Positions 8,738 to 19,150 of a stretch of 64,000 nt of DNA are shown here, in pieces. Within the stretch, counting starts at the first letter, position 1, and each line of letters opens with the position of its first letter. Source of the DNA: Micromonospora coxensis. GTDB taxonomy: Bacteria > Actinomycetota > Actinomycetes > Mycobacteriales > Micromonosporaceae. The notes below the pieces were generated by a model, which worked only from the letters and a program-made list of their open reading frames with translations, was not told where the DNA came from and did no database searches. The position numbers and the translations under genes are program-made. The stretch is taken from the NCBI RefSeq assembly GCF_900090295.1, contig NZ_LT607753.1, forward strand, positions 4,526,001 through 4,590,000. Reading direction: 5' to 3'.

Positions 8738-9826
8738 ATGTCGGTGCGTCGGCACGTGGCGCGCCTGGTGACGGCGGGCGCCCTGCTGGGTGGCCTGCTG
8801 GTCGTCGGCGTCGTCCCCGCGTACGCGGACTCCGACCGGGTCGGGGTGCGGGCGGCGAGCGCCTTCGCCGCCGGTGGCTCTCCCGGCGGCGTCTCGCTGG
8901 AGGTGCGCAGGCGCACCGACGGGTGCGTGCAGCTGCGCACGTCGATCGGGCTGCGCCTGACGGGGTTGAACCCCGACCGGGTGCGGGTACAGGTGAACGT
9001 CGGAGGCCGCTGGTTCCCGGTGGCGGTCTCCGGTGGCGGTGGCAGCGTGGCCACCGCCCGTACCTCGCCGGCCGGTGCGACGTTGTGCAAGGGGAAGAGC
9101 ATCACCGTCCGGTACCGGGTCGCGTTCCTCGCGGGCGCACCCGCGGGCCGGTTGGAGGTGGTCGGCGAGGCGACGACCGCGGTCGGCCGGCTCGTCGGCC
9201 GGGCCGTGGACACCTCCCGGGTCGGTGGTCGGGCTGCCGCCTCCCCGACGCCGAGCAGCAGGCCCACCCCGACCCCCAGCCCGAGCGCGATCGAGACCCC
9301 CGCCACGGACGAGCCGAATCGGGCCGTCCTCGCCGCCCCGACCACCGGCCAGGCCACCGCCGCTGCCGAAGAGTCCTCCGGAGGATCCATGCTCATGTGG
9401 TTCGGCATCGCCCTGGTCGCCGTCGGCGTCGGGCTGATCGCCCTTCTCGTCCGCAACAACCGCAAGGACCGCTCGCACGCCGAGGGGCCGGCGGCCCACC
9501 CGGGCGTGCCGTTGCCGCGCAACCCCGGTCCGACCACCTACCGCTCCGGCGGCGGGCTGCCGGGCGGCACCCCGGCGCCGACCGGCCAGGTGTACGGCCA
9601 GCAGGCCCCTCCCGTGCCCCGCTCCAGCGGCCTCTACGGCAGCCCCGGCGCGTACCCGACGGTCAACCCGGCGTCCCGCCCCACCGGCGGCGTGTACGGC
9701 GCTCCGGCCGCGCCGGACCGCGCGCACCCGGGGCCGCAGCGGCCCACCTCGGCGCCGCCGGCCCCGCAGACCCCGCCGCCCGCCGGCGGTGACGCGACGA
9801 CGGTGATGCCCCGCCTGCCCGGCTAG
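8738..9826 (+). CDS. Secreted type I membrane protein with Ser/Pro stalk and Pro-rich tail
   Basis: A 362-aa protein of unknown function. It has an N-terminal signal peptide (basic VRRH, hydrophobic LVTAGALLGGLLVVGVV, cleavage near AYA-DS). An ectodomain of about 140 residues follows with two cysteines (DGCVQL, TLCKGK) that could pair. Next come a Ser/Thr/Pro stalk (TPSSRPTPTPSPS), one transmembrane helix (MLMWFGIALVAVGVGLIALLV), an RNNRKDR stop-transfer segment, and a Gly/Pro/Tyr-rich cytoplasmic tail. The ATG at 8738 is preceded by GGTGAGGTGGAG; an in-frame GTG six bases earlier is the alternative. No sorting signal for sortase was seen. Confidence 0.75.
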   Translation: MSVRRHVARLVTAGALLGGLLVVGVVPAYADSDRVGVRAASAFAAGGSPGGVSLEVRRRTDGCVQLRTSIGLRLTGLNPDRVRVQVNVGGRWFPVAVSGGGGSVATARTSPAGATLCKGKSITVRYRVAFLAGAPAGRLEVVGEATTAVGRLVGRAVDTSRVGGRAAASPTPSSRPTPTPSPSAIETPATDEPNRAVLAAPTTGQATAAAEESSGGSMLMWFGIALVAVGVGLIALLVRNNRKDRSHAEGPAAHPGVPLPRNPGPTTYRSGGGLPGGTPAPTGQVYGQQAPPVPRSSGLYGSPGAYPTVNPASRPTGGVYGAPAAPDRAHPGPQRPTSAPPAPQTPPPAGGDATTVMPRLPG

Positions 9827-9895
9827 GACGGGACGGGCCCGTCCGCTCCGATACGCTCAGGTTCGTTGACGACCTGCTGCCGAGGAGCGAAACCG

Positions 9896-11278
9896 GTGTC
9901 TGACCTGTCCCAGATCGTGAAGGCGTACGACGTCCGGGGGACGGTGCCCGACCAGTGGGACGAGCGTACGGCTGAGGCCCTCGGGGCGGCGTTCACCCAG
10001 GTCCTCAACGCCGGCGGCGAGCCGGGTGAGGCGGTGCTGATCGCGCACGACATGCGCGCCACCGGTCCCGGCCTGGCGGCTGCCTTCGCGGCCGGCGTCC
10101 GGGCCGAGGGGCGGCGGGTGATCGAGCTGGGGCTGGCCTCCACCGACATGCTCTACTACGCCTCCGGCGCGCTGGACCTGCCCGGGGCGATGTTCACCGC
10201 CAGCCACAACCCGGCGCAGTACAACGGCATCAAGATGTGCCGGTCCGGCGCCCGCCCCATCGGGCAGGACAGCGGCCTGGCCGACATCCGGGAGCGGGCC
10301 CAGGCCCTGCTGGACCGCGGTGAGCGTCCGGCCGGTGAGCCGGTGGCCCCGGCCGAGCGGCGGGACCTGCTCGCCGACTACGCCGCCTACCTGCGCAAGC
10401 TGGTCGACCTGTCGACCATCCGGCCGCTGAAGGTGGTCGTGGACGCGGGCAACGGCATGGGCGGGCACACCGTGCCCACCGTGCTCGGTGACGCCGCCCT
10501 GCCGGCCCTGCCGCTGGAGATCGTGCCGCTCTACTTCGAGCTGGACGGCACCTTCCCCAACCACGAGGCGAACCCCCTGGACCCGAAGAACCTGGTCGAC
10601 CTGCAGCGTGCCGTGGTCGCGCACGGCGCGGACATCGGCCTGGCCTTCGACGGGGACGCCGACCGCTGCTTCGTCGTCGACGAGCGGGGCGAGCCGGTCT
10701 CCCCGTCGGCGATCACCGCCCTGGTCGCGGCCCGTGAGCTGGCCAAGCACCCCGGCTCCACGGTGATCCACAACCTGATCACCTCCCGCGCGGTGCCGGA
10801 GATCATCCGGGAGCACGGCGGCGAGCCGGTGGTGGCCCGGGTCGGGCACTCCTTCATCAAGGCCGAGATGGCCCGGACCAACGCGATCTTCGGCGGCGAG
10901 CACTCCGCGCACTACTACTTCCGCGACTTCTGGTTCGCCGACACCGGCATGCTCGCCGCCATGCACACCCTGGCCGCGCTGGGCGAGCAGTCCCAGCCGC
11001 TGTCGATCCTGGCTGGTGTCTTCGAGCGGTACGTCGCCTCCGGTGAGATCAACTCCACGGTGGCGGACCAGGCGGCGAAGGTCGCCGAGGTGCGTGCCGC
11101 GTACCCGGAGGCGGAGGCCGACGAGCTGGACGGGCTGACCCTGCGCTTCCCCGACGGGGCCTGGTTCAACCTGCGTGCCTCCAACACCGAGCCGTTGCTG
11201 CGGCTCAACGTCGAGGGCCCGACCGAGGAGCGGATGATCTCGCTGCGCGACGAGGTGCTGGAGCGGGTTCGCCGATAA
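9896..11278 (+). CDS. manB: Phosphomannomutase/phosphoglucomutase
   Basis: Interconverts mannose-6-P and mannose-1-P (possibly also the glucose phosphates), supplying GDP-mannose for glycans and lipoglycans. The 460-aa protein has the four alpha-D-phosphohexomutase signatures: the phosphoserine loop TASHNPAQYNG (S103), the Mg loop DGDADR, the sugar-binding GGEHS, and the C-terminal phosphate-binding SNTEPLLRLNVE. GTG 9896 is preceded by GAGGAG at 9882-9887. It heads a run with the Trm112-like, SIS, CDF and manA genes, close to the order of the mycobacterial pmmA/manA region. Confidence 0.93.
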   Translation: MSDLSQIVKAYDVRGTVPDQWDERTAEALGAAFTQVLNAGGEPGEAVLIAHDMRATGPGLAAAFAAGVRAEGRRVIELGLASTDMLYYASGALDLPGAMFTASHNPAQYNGIKMCRSGARPIGQDSGLADIRERAQALLDRGERPAGEPVAPAERRDLLADYAAYLRKLVDLSTIRPLKVVVDAGNGMGGHTVPTVLGDAALPALPLEIVPLYFELDGTFPNHEANPLDPKNLVDLQRAVVAHGADIGLAFDGDADRCFVVDERGEPVSPSAITALVAARELAKHPGSTVIHNLITSRAVPEIIREHGGEPVVARVGHSFIKAEMARTNAIFGGEHSAHYYFRDFWFADTGMLAAMHTLAALGEQSQPLSILAGVFERYVASGEINSTVADQAAKVAEVRAAYPEAEADELDGLTLRFPDGAWFNLRASNTEPLLRLNVEGPTEERMISLRDEVLERVRR

Positions 11279-11340
11279 GATCCCCAGCGCCGGTCGGCAC
11301 CGCCGGCCGACGACGACCGCACAGTGGAAGGAGCCGCACC

Positions 11341-11526
11341 GTGGCCCTGGACCCGCAGTTGCTCGAGATCCTCGCCTGCCCGGACACACACCACGCCCCG
11401 CTGGACTACGACGCGCAGGCGCAGACCCTCACCTGCACCGAGTGCGGCCGGGTCTTCGAGGTCCGCGACGACGTGCCGGTGCTGCTGCTGGACGAGGCGC
11501 GCGGCGGGCCGGAGGCGCAGCGGTGA
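11341..11526 (+). CDS. Trm112 family small zinc-ribbon-like protein
   Basis: A 61-aa protein of the Trm112/YcaR family (DPQLLEILACPDTHHAPLDYD, CTECGRVFEVRDDVPVLLLDEA). Of the usual zinc ligands, Cys in LACPD and the CTEC pair are visible. Family members often act as activating partners of methyltransferases, but no methyltransferase is adjacent. GTG 11341 follows GGAAGGAG at 11325-11332. The TGA shares its last base with the ATG of the SIS gene (TGATG), indicating coupling. Confidence 0.9.
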   Translation: MALDPQLLEILACPDTHHAPLDYDAQAQTLTCTECGRVFEVRDDVPVLLLDEARGGPEAQR

Positions 11527-12719
11527 TGGACGGGACGGCCGGCGTCAGCGGCCGGCGGGTGGCCGACGAGGCCGTGCTGGACGACCCGGACACCTTCGCC
11601 GAGCAGGACCCGGGCGGCATGCTCCGGTTCACCGCCTCCGCGGGCGCCCAGGTGCGCGAGTCGGCGGCCCTGGCCGCCGAGGCGAACCTGCAGCTGCTGG
11701 AGGACGAGGGCCGGCCCCGCGCGGTCGTCATCGCCGGCATCGGCACCGCCGGGCGTACCGGTGACGTGCTCGCCACGGTGGCCGGGCCGCGCTGCCCGGT
11801 GCCGGTGATCCCGCACCGCAGCGCCGGCGTGCCCGGCTGGGTCGGCGCGGCCGACGTGGTGATCGCGGTCAGCGCCTCCGGTCGCAGCCCCGAGGCGCTG
11901 GGCGCCGCCGAGGCCGCGCACCGTCGGGGCGCCCGCCTGGTCGCGGTCGGCGCGCCGGACTCGCAGTTGCAGTCGGTGGCGGAGCGGGCCCGCGCGCCGT
12001 TCATCCCGGTGCCCCGGCGCGCCCCGGCCCGGGCCAGCCTCTGGGCGCTCACCGTGCCGGTGCTGCTGGCCGCCCGTACGCTCGGCCTCGTGAAGGTCAA
12101 CGAGGCGGATCTGGCCGAGACCGCGGCCCGGCTGGACGCCGACGCCGACCGGTGCCGGCCGACCGCCGAGTCCTTCGTCAATCCGGCGAAATCGCTGGCG
12201 CTGGGGCTGGCCGGGTCGATCCCGATCGTGTGGGGATCGTCCCCGCTGGCCACGGTCGCGGCGCGGCGGTTCGGCGACACCCTCTCGGCCAACGCCCGCT
12301 ACCCGGTGGTGACCGGGGCGCTCGGTGAGGCCGGCCGGGGCCGGGTCGGCCTGCTCGACGGCGTGTTCGGCGGGCTGGTCGAGTCGACGCGGGACATCTT
12401 CGCCGACCCGGCCGACGTCGAGGCCGACCCGACCCGGCTGCGGCTGGTGCTGCTGCGCGACGGTGGTCTGAACGCCGAGGACGACACCGACGAGCCGCTG
12501 GCCGTCGAGGAGCGCCGCGCCGACGCGGTGCAGACCCTCGCCGAGCGGCGCGGGGTCCGCTGCGACGTGGTGACCGCCGAGGGCGGCTCGGCGCTGGAAC
12601 GGCTCGCCTCACTGGTCGCGGTGCCCGACTTCGCCTCGATCTACCTCGCACTGGCCCACGGCCTGGACCCGATGGCGGTCCCGGCGATCACCGAGATGAA
12701 GGAGCTGGCAAACCAGTGA
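11526..12719 (+). CDS. SIS-domain protein, phosphosugar isomerase-like
   Basis: A 397-aa protein resembling the bifunctional phosphoglucose/phosphomannose isomerase family and the mycobacterial SIS protein next to manA and pmmA. The first SIS half carries VVIAGIGTAGRTGDVLATV and VVIAVSASGRSPEALGAA. The second carries AGSIPIVWGSSPLATVAARRFGDTLSANAR. Between manB and manA, a role in mannose-6-P supply or its regulation is likely, but catalytic activity is not assured. ATG 11526 and GTG 11523 are both possible; GGAGG lies about 10 bases upstream. Confidence 0.85.
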   Translation: MDGTAGVSGRRVADEAVLDDPDTFAEQDPGGMLRFTASAGAQVRESAALAAEANLQLLEDEGRPRAVVIAGIGTAGRTGDVLATVAGPRCPVPVIPHRSAGVPGWVGAADVVIAVSASGRSPEALGAAEAAHRRGARLVAVGAPDSQLQSVAERARAPFIPVPRRAPARASLWALTVPVLLAARTLGLVKVNEADLAETAARLDADADRCRPTAESFVNPAKSLALGLAGSIPIVWGSSPLATVAARRFGDTLSANARYPVVTGALGEAGRGRVGLLDGVFGGLVESTRDIFADPADVEADPTRLRLVLLRDGGLNAEDDTDEPLAVEERRADAVQTLAERRGVRCDVVTAEGGSALERLASLVAVPDFASIYLALAHGLDPMAVPAITEMKELANQ

Positions 12720-12795
12720 ACGACCGCAGGGAGCGAACCATCCGGTTCAGCAGCGTGGCGCCTCCCGCCGCCGCGCGGCAGCCCGGAGTGGCGGC

Positions 12796-13782
12796 GTGAG
12801 CGCCAGCGGCGGGACGAAGGCGATCGTCGCCGCCCTGCTGGCCAACGTCGGCATCGCCGTCACCAAGTTCATCGCCTTCCTGCTGACGGGTTCGTCGTCG
12901 ATGCTGGCGGAGTCGATCCACTCGGTGGCCGACTCGGGCAACCAGGGCCTGCTGCTGCTCGGCGGCAAGCGGGCCAAGCGGGAGGCCACCCCGCAGCATC
13001 CCTTCGGGTACGGCCGGGAGCGCTACGTCTACGCGTTCATCGTGTCGATCGTGCTGTTCACCGTCGGTGGTCTGTTCGCCCTCTACGAGGCGTACCACAA
13101 GTGGCACGAGGGCGGTGGCATCGACGAGTACAAGGCGGTGCCGGTCGTCGTGCTGGTGGTGGCGATCATCATGGAGTCGTTCTCCTTCCGGACCGCCATC
13201 GTGGAGTCGAACCACGTCCGGGGCAACCAGTCGTGGGTGAAGTTCGTCCGCCGGGCCAAGGCGCCCGAGCTGCCGGTGGTGCTGCTGGAGGACCTGGGCG
13301 CGCTGGTCGGTCTGGTCTTCGCGCTCTTCGGCGTCAGCATGACCCTGATCACCGGCAACGGTGTGTGGGACGCGCTCGGCACCGCGATGATCGGTGTGCT
13401 GCTGGTGACGATCGCGGTCATCCTGGCCATCGAGACCAAGAGCCTGCTGCTCGGCGAGGGCGCGGACGAGCACGACGTCGCCGCGATCGAGAAGGCGGTC
13501 GCCGAGGGCCCGGAGGTCGAGCGGATCATCCACATGAAGACGCTCTACCTGGGGCCGGAGGAGCTGATGGTGGCCGCCAAGATCGGCGTGCCGCCCTGCG
13601 ACAACGTCGAGAAGCTGGCCCGCGACATCAACGCCGTCGAGGACCGGATCAGGGCCGCCGTGCCGCTCGCCCGGGTCATCTACCTGGAGCCGGACGTCTA
13701 CAACCCGGCAGCCGCCGGGCGGGCGGACGCGGCGCGGTCCGAGGCCGGTACGGACGAGGTGTCGGGGCGGGCCGGAGGCTGA
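12796..13782 (+). CDS. Cation diffusion facilitator family transporter
   Basis: A predicted divalent metal/H+ antiporter of the cytoplasmic membrane, 328 aa. Several hydrophobic helices are visible (IVAALLANVGIAVTKFIAFLLTG, VYAFIVSIVLFTVGGLF, VVLVVAIIMESFSF, ALVGLVFALFGVSMTLI, IGVLLVTIAVILAIE). The TM2 metal site reads MLAESIHSVADSGNQ, with the His-x3-Asp pair. In the later helix the second His-x3-Asp is replaced by LEDLGA, so the metal is uncertain. A soluble C-terminal dimerisation domain follows. The GTG at 12796 has GGAG upstream. manA begins two bases after the stop. Confidence 0.88.
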   Translation: MSASGGTKAIVAALLANVGIAVTKFIAFLLTGSSSMLAESIHSVADSGNQGLLLLGGKRAKREATPQHPFGYGRERYVYAFIVSIVLFTVGGLFALYEAYHKWHEGGGIDEYKAVPVVVLVVAIIMESFSFRTAIVESNHVRGNQSWVKFVRRAKAPELPVVLLEDLGALVGLVFALFGVSMTLITGNGVWDALGTAMIGVLLVTIAVILAIETKSLLLGEGADEHDVAAIEKAVAEGPEVERIIHMKTLYLGPEELMVAAKIGVPPCDNVEKLARDINAVEDRIRAAVPLARVIYLEPDVYNPAAAGRADAARSEAGTDEVSGRAGG

Positions 13783-13784
13783 GC

Positions 13785-14948
13785 GTGGAACTGCTGTACG
13801 GGCCGATCCGCGACTACGCCTGGGGGTCCCGCTCGGCCATCGCCGAGTTGCAGGGGCGCCCGGTGCCCAGCGACGGACCGGAGGCGGAGCTGTGGCTGGG
13901 CGCCCACCCGGGCGCCCCGGCCATGGTCGACCGGGACGGCAACCGGGTGAGCCTGGTCGACCTGCTGGTCGCCGAGCCGGACCACTGGCTCGGCGAGCGG
14001 GTGGTCGACCGGTTCGGCACCCGGATGCCGTTCCTGATGAAGGTGCTCGCCGCGGACGCCCCGCTGAGCCTGCAGGCGCACCCGGACGCCGAGCAGGCCC
14101 GGGCCGGTCACGCCGCCGACGCGGCGCGCACCGACGGGCACCGCAACTACGTCGACCCGTACCACAAGCCGGAGCTGCTGGTCGCCATCTCGCCGATGGA
14201 GGCGCTCTGCGGCTTCCGGGACCCGGCCGAGTCGGCGGAGGTGCTCGCCGCGTTCGGCGTACCGGCGCTGGAGCCGGTGGTGGCGGCGCTGCGCGCCGGA
14301 CCGGACGGGCTCCGGGAGGCCGTACGCCTGCTGCTGACCTGGCCCGCGGCGGAGCGGGCCGGGCTGGTCGAGGCGGTGGTGGCGGCGGACGTCGCGGGCC
14401 CGGACGCCGAGCTGGCGCGGGCGCTGGCCGCCGGCTACCCGGGCGACCCGGGGGTGCTGGTGGCGTTGCTGCTGCACCACGTGAAGCTGGCGCCGGGGGA
14501 GGCGATCTGGATGCCGGCCGGCAACCTGCACGCCTACCTGCGGGGCACCGGCGTGGAGGTCATGGCGGCCAGCGACAACGTGTTGCGCGGTGGGCTGACC
14601 CCGAAGCACGTGGACGTCGACGAGCTGCTGCGGGTGCTCCGGTTCGAGGTGCTGGTCGACCCGGTGGTCACCGCGCGGCCGGTGGCGCCGGGAGTGGTCT
14701 GCTGGCCGGTGCCGGTGGACGACTTCGCGCTGCACCGGGTGACGGTGGACGCGGCCACGCCGCAGGTGCGGCTGCCGTTGCCGGGGCCCCGGGTGGTGCT
14801 CTGCCGGGCCGGCAAGCTCTCGGTGGACGACGGGGCCGGCGTGGTCACCCTCGGCCCGGGGCAGGCCGCCGTGGGCACGGCGGTGGCGCAGTCGCTGGTC
14901 TTCTCCGGCGAGGGTGAGGCGTTCGTCGCGACCTGCGGCGGCCACTGA
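13785..14948 (+). CDS. manA: Mannose-6-phosphate isomerase, class I
   Basis: Interconverts fructose-6-P and mannose-6-P, feeding ManB. The 387-aa protein shows the cupin-type zinc ligands: Q and H in LQAHPDAEQA, E in YHKPELLVAI, and H in PAGNLHAYLRG, with the N-terminal DYAWGSRSAIAELQG. GTG 13785 is preceded by GGAGG at 13774-13778, inside the end of the CDF gene, and the two genes are two bases apart. The strong shadow frame on the other strand was ignored. Confidence 0.93.
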   Translation: MELLYGPIRDYAWGSRSAIAELQGRPVPSDGPEAELWLGAHPGAPAMVDRDGNRVSLVDLLVAEPDHWLGERVVDRFGTRMPFLMKVLAADAPLSLQAHPDAEQARAGHAADAARTDGHRNYVDPYHKPELLVAISPMEALCGFRDPAESAEVLAAFGVPALEPVVAALRAGPDGLREAVRLLLTWPAAERAGLVEAVVAADVAGPDAELARALAAGYPGDPGVLVALLLHHVKLAPGEAIWMPAGNLHAYLRGTGVEVMAASDNVLRGGLTPKHVDVDELLRVLRFEVLVDPVVTARPVAPGVVCWPVPVDDFALHRVTVDAATPQVRLPLPGPRVVLCRAGKLSVDDGAGVVTLGPGQAAVGTAVAQSLVFSGEGEAFVATCGGH

Positions 14949-15012
14949 CCCGTCCGGTAGTCCAGCGAGGGCCTCGCCTGGATGACACGAGTCCGACTTT
15001 CCCGAAATGGCT

Positions 15013-15252
15013 TGACTCGGCTGTGGCGCAGTGTGACTCTATGAGTACGCAGCGTTGTCGTGACGACAGTCCGAGAACGTGCGGGGGAACCAAACCGGGG
15101 GGATGCACGGGGCGGCCGGCCGTGGACGGAACTCAGTCCACACCGACCGCCCCGTGCGCTGTCCGCCCTCATTCATGGCGGTGCTCCCCGCGACCTCCGG
15201 GCACGCGCGTAAGGTGGAGGGTCGCGCAGCACAACGTTCGACAGGAGCTTCC
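15013..15252 (+). promoter_or_regulatory. ahcY leader with promoter-like element and two-tier hairpin
   Basis: The gap between manA and ahcY is 304 bases. TTGACT at 15013 is a -35-like element, with TATGAG about 20 bases further on. Next come the purine block GCGGGGGAACC (15081-15091) and an inverted repeat: GCACGGGGCGG (15105-15115) pairs with CCGCCCCGTGC (15147-15157). A nested GTGGAC/GTCCAC stem (15122-15127 with 15136-15141) closes an 8-base loop. The hairpin is about 95 bases before the ATG and is not followed by a T run. A riboswitch or attenuator is possible, but I cannot match it to a known class. Confidence 0.45.
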
Positions 15253-16740
<1,488 letters not shown>

Positions 16741-16749
16741 GTTCCACCC

Positions 16750-16788
16750 GCAGACCGGGTCGGCCGCCGCGCGGCCGGCCCGGTCTGC
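16750..16788 (+). terminator. Terminator hairpin after ahcY
   Basis: GCAGACCGGG (16750-16759) pairs perfectly with CCCGGTCTGC (16779-16788). A nested CGGCCG/CGGCCG pair extends the stem around a short loop. It begins 10 bases after the ahcY stop and has no T run, as is common in high-GC actinomycetes. Confidence 0.75.
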
Positions 16789-16823
16789 TGTCGGGTACGC
16801 CCGGCGTCGGTCGGCGCGGGAGG

Positions 16824-16982
16824 TCAGCGCGGGCCGGGGCGGCGTCGGTCGGGGCGGATCCAGGTCCAGACGCACCAGGCCAGCCAGGCGAGCGAGACCG
16901 CGGTCGCGAGGGCGCGCAGGCGCAGCGCGCTGAGGACGACGACCACCGCCAGCACCGCCAGCCAGGGACCGAACCCTCTCAT
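16824..16982 (-). CDS. 52-aa single-helix membrane protein downstream of RDD gene
   Basis: A small ORF of 52 residues. It opens with an ATG at 16982, preceded by an excellent ribosome site (GGAGGGGG), and runs in frame to a TGA at 16824. The protein starts MRGFGPWLAVLAVVVVLSAL, continues with a second hydrophobic, Trp-rich stretch (SLAWLAWCVWTW), and ends basic (IRPDRRRPGPR). It lies 79 bases after the RDD gene on the same strand and may be cotranscribed with it. I recognise no family. Confidence 0.6.
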   Translation of the reverse strand: MRGFGPWLAVLAVVVVLSALRLRALATAVSLAWLAWCVWTWIRPDRRRPGPR

Positions 16983-17061
16983 CCGCACCCCCTCCGCGCG
17001 ACGGCGTCGGCCCTGGTCGTGGCGGTGCGGCCCGCCCTCCCGTCGCGTGACGGCCCCACGG

Positions 17062-18081
17062 TCACCCGAGGGCCGGCGGGCCGGTGCGGGCGGCGGGGAC
17101 CGACGGGCGGACGGAGGTCGGCGCGGACTCCGGCGTGGCGGTGGACGCCGGGGTGGGCTGCGGGGCCGGGGTGAGCTGCGGGACCGGGTGCAGTTCCGGC
17201 CACAGGGTGGCGGTCACCGCCCGGGTACGGCGCAGCCGCAGCGCCCCCCGACGGTTCCGTTCGGCCAGCACCGCGGCGAGCAGCAGCGGCTCGGGCACGC
17301 CCCGCGGCGGGGGCGGGGAGGTCACTGCCGCCACCTCGCTCCACAGCCCCTGCGCCAGCCGGGTCCGGGACGGCTCGGTGAGCCCGTGCGCCCGGGTCAG
17401 GTACTGCCGTACGGCAAGCGCCAACGCGTCGTCCAGCCGGGTCAGGTCCAGCGTGACCGCCCAGCCGACCAGCGGCGGAATGATCATCGGGGCCGGTCGC
17501 CACGACTGGGCCGTACGGGTGTGCACGACCATCGTGCCGGCCACCAGGTCGCCCAGTCGTCGCCCACGCCGGTCGGTCAGCATCACCGTCACGCCGGCCA
17601 CCCAGCTGAGCAGGGGCAGCACCAGGCCCGGCCACTCCACCGCCACCCCGACCAGGGCCCGGGTCAACGACTGTCGCAGCCCGACCGGGCCGCCGTCGGC
17701 GCTGACCACCCGCAGGCCGACCGCCATCTTGCCCGGCGTACGCCCGTGGCAGAAGCGCTCGAAGAGCACCGGGTAGCCGACCAGCGCGAACACCAGGAAG
17801 ACCGTCGCGAGGCCCTGGAAGAAGGCGCCGTCGACCAGCCCGGCGGGCAGCAGCTGCGTGGCCAGCGCGCTCAGCAGGATCGCCAGCAGCAGGGTCAGCG
17901 CCGCCTGGACGACGATGTCCAGCAGCAGCGCCAGCACCCGGGAGCCGAGTCGGGCGGCGCGTACGTCCAGCTCGACGGCCTCGCCGCTGACCAGGCCGGC
18001 GTCGGCCCAGCCCGGGGCACGGCCGGCCGTGCCGGTCGGAACGGGCACCGGTGGTTGCGCGGTCACCCGCACAGTGAACAC
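17062..18081 (-). CDS. RDD family membrane protein
   Basis: A 339-aa membrane protein with the RDD fold (ARLGSRVLALLLDIVVQ, RFCHGRTPGKMAVGLRVV, DRRGRRLGDLVAGTMVV) in residues about 35-190. The hydrophilic C-terminal half of about 150 residues ends in a Pro/Thr-rich tail. Function is unknown; related proteins have been linked to ion or solute transport. It starts at a GTG (18081) only 26 bases from the divergent SpoIIM-like gene. The RDD plus SpoIIM pair is a recurrent actinobacterial neighbourhood beside MoxR/DUF58 clusters. Confidence 0.88.
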   Translation of the reverse strand: MFTVRVTAQPPVPVPTGTAGRAPGWADAGLVSGEAVELDVRAARLGSRVLALLLDIVVQAALTLLLAILLSALATQLLPAGLVDGAFFQGLATVFLVFALVGYPVLFERFCHGRTPGKMAVGLRVVSADGGPVGLRQSLTRALVGVAVEWPGLVLPLLSWVAGVTVMLTDRRGRRLGDLVAGTMVVHTRTAQSWRPAPMIIPPLVGWAVTLDLTRLDDALALAVRQYLTRAHGLTEPSRTRLAQGLWSEVAAVTSPPPPRGVPEPLLLAAVLAERNRRGALRLRRTRAVTATLWPELHPVPQLTPAPQPTPASTATPESAPTSVRPSVPAARTGPPALG

Positions 18082-18107
18082 TATGAGCGCCGGACGGGGG
18101 AGGACGA

Positions 18108-19139
18108 GTGGATCTCGACGCGTACGTCGCCGAGCACGAACACGAGTGGCGGCGGCTGGACCAGCTCTGCGGCCGGCGTCGGCCGGACGCCGACGAGATC
18201 GACGAGATGGTGGCGCTCTACCAGCGGGCGACCACCCACCTCTCCGCGCTGCGCAGCCGGTCGCCCGACCCGGCCCTGGTCAGCCGCCTGTCCCAGCTGG
18301 TGCTGCGGGCCCGGGCCCGGATCGCCGGACGGCGTGGCCCGTCCTGGGCGGCGGTGGCCCGGTTCCTCACCGTCGGCTTCCCGGTGGCGGTCTACCGGGC
18401 GTGGCCCTGGTGGTGCGCGGTGTCGACCGGGTTCACCGCGCTCAGCTTCTTCCTGATCTGGTACGTCGCCGGCAACCCGGACACCGCCGCGGCGTTCATC
18501 GGCCCGGAGGCGGCGGCCGACCTGGTCGACTCCGGCTTCGCCGGCTACTACACCGAGTTCTCCGCGCCGACCTTCGCCTTCCACCTCTGGACGCACAACG
18601 CCTGGATCGCCGCCCAGTGCCTGGCCTCCGGGGTGCTCGTCGTGCCGGTGTTCTACCTGCTGTGGCAGAACGCGCTCAACGTCGGCGTGGTGGGCGGGGT
18701 GATGGTCTCCTACGGCCGGGCCGACGTCTTCTTCGGCCTGATCACCCCGCACGGGCTGCTCGAACTGACCGGCGTGTTCGTCGCCGCCGGGGTGGGATTG
18801 CGGACCGCCTGGGCGTGGATCTCCCCGCCGTCGCACCTGACCCGGGGGCGGGCGGTGGCCGAGGCGGGACGCTCGGCGATCCTGGTCGCCGTCGGCCTGG
18901 TCGGGCTCTTCGCCGTCTCCGCGCTGCTGGAGGCCTTCGTGACCCCGGCGCCGGTGCCGACCGTGCTGCGCGTGGGCGTCGGCGCCGCCGTCTGGCTGGG
19001 CTTCCTCGGGTACGTCGTGGTGCTCGGCCGGCGCGCGGTCCGCGCCGAGTCCGCCCGCGCCGAGCGCACCGACCCCTGGCTGGCCGAACTCTGGCCCTCC
19101 GCCGACCCCACCCGCGCCTGGCACCCCACCCGCCGCTGA
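18108..19139 (+). CDS. Stage II sporulation protein M (SpoIIM) family membrane protein
   Basis: A 343-aa integral membrane protein. A cytoplasmic N-terminal helix region (MDLDAYVAEHEHEWRRLDQLC) precedes about five to six hydrophobic segments, including SFFLIWYVAG, LVVPVFYLLWQNALNVG and FGLITPHGLLELTGVFVAAG. SpoIIM of Bacillus acts in peptidoglycan remodelling during engulfment. Actinobacterial homologues are of unknown role but travel with RDD, MoxR and DUF58 genes, as here. The GTG at 18108 follows GGGGGAGGAC. It is convergent with the DUF58 gene. Confidence 0.88.
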   Translation: MDLDAYVAEHEHEWRRLDQLCGRRRPDADEIDEMVALYQRATTHLSALRSRSPDPALVSRLSQLVLRARARIAGRRGPSWAAVARFLTVGFPVAVYRAWPWWCAVSTGFTALSFFLIWYVAGNPDTAAAFIGPEAAADLVDSGFAGYYTEFSAPTFAFHLWTHNAWIAAQCLASGVLVVPVFYLLWQNALNVGVVGGVMVSYGRADVFFGLITPHGLLELTGVFVAAGVGLRTAWAWISPPSHLTRGRAVAEAGRSAILVAVGLVGLFAVSALLEAFVTPAPVPTVLRVGVGAAVWLGFLGYVVVLGRRAVRAESARAERTDPWLAELWPSADPTRAWHPTRR

Positions 19140-19150
19140 CCCGCCTCGGC

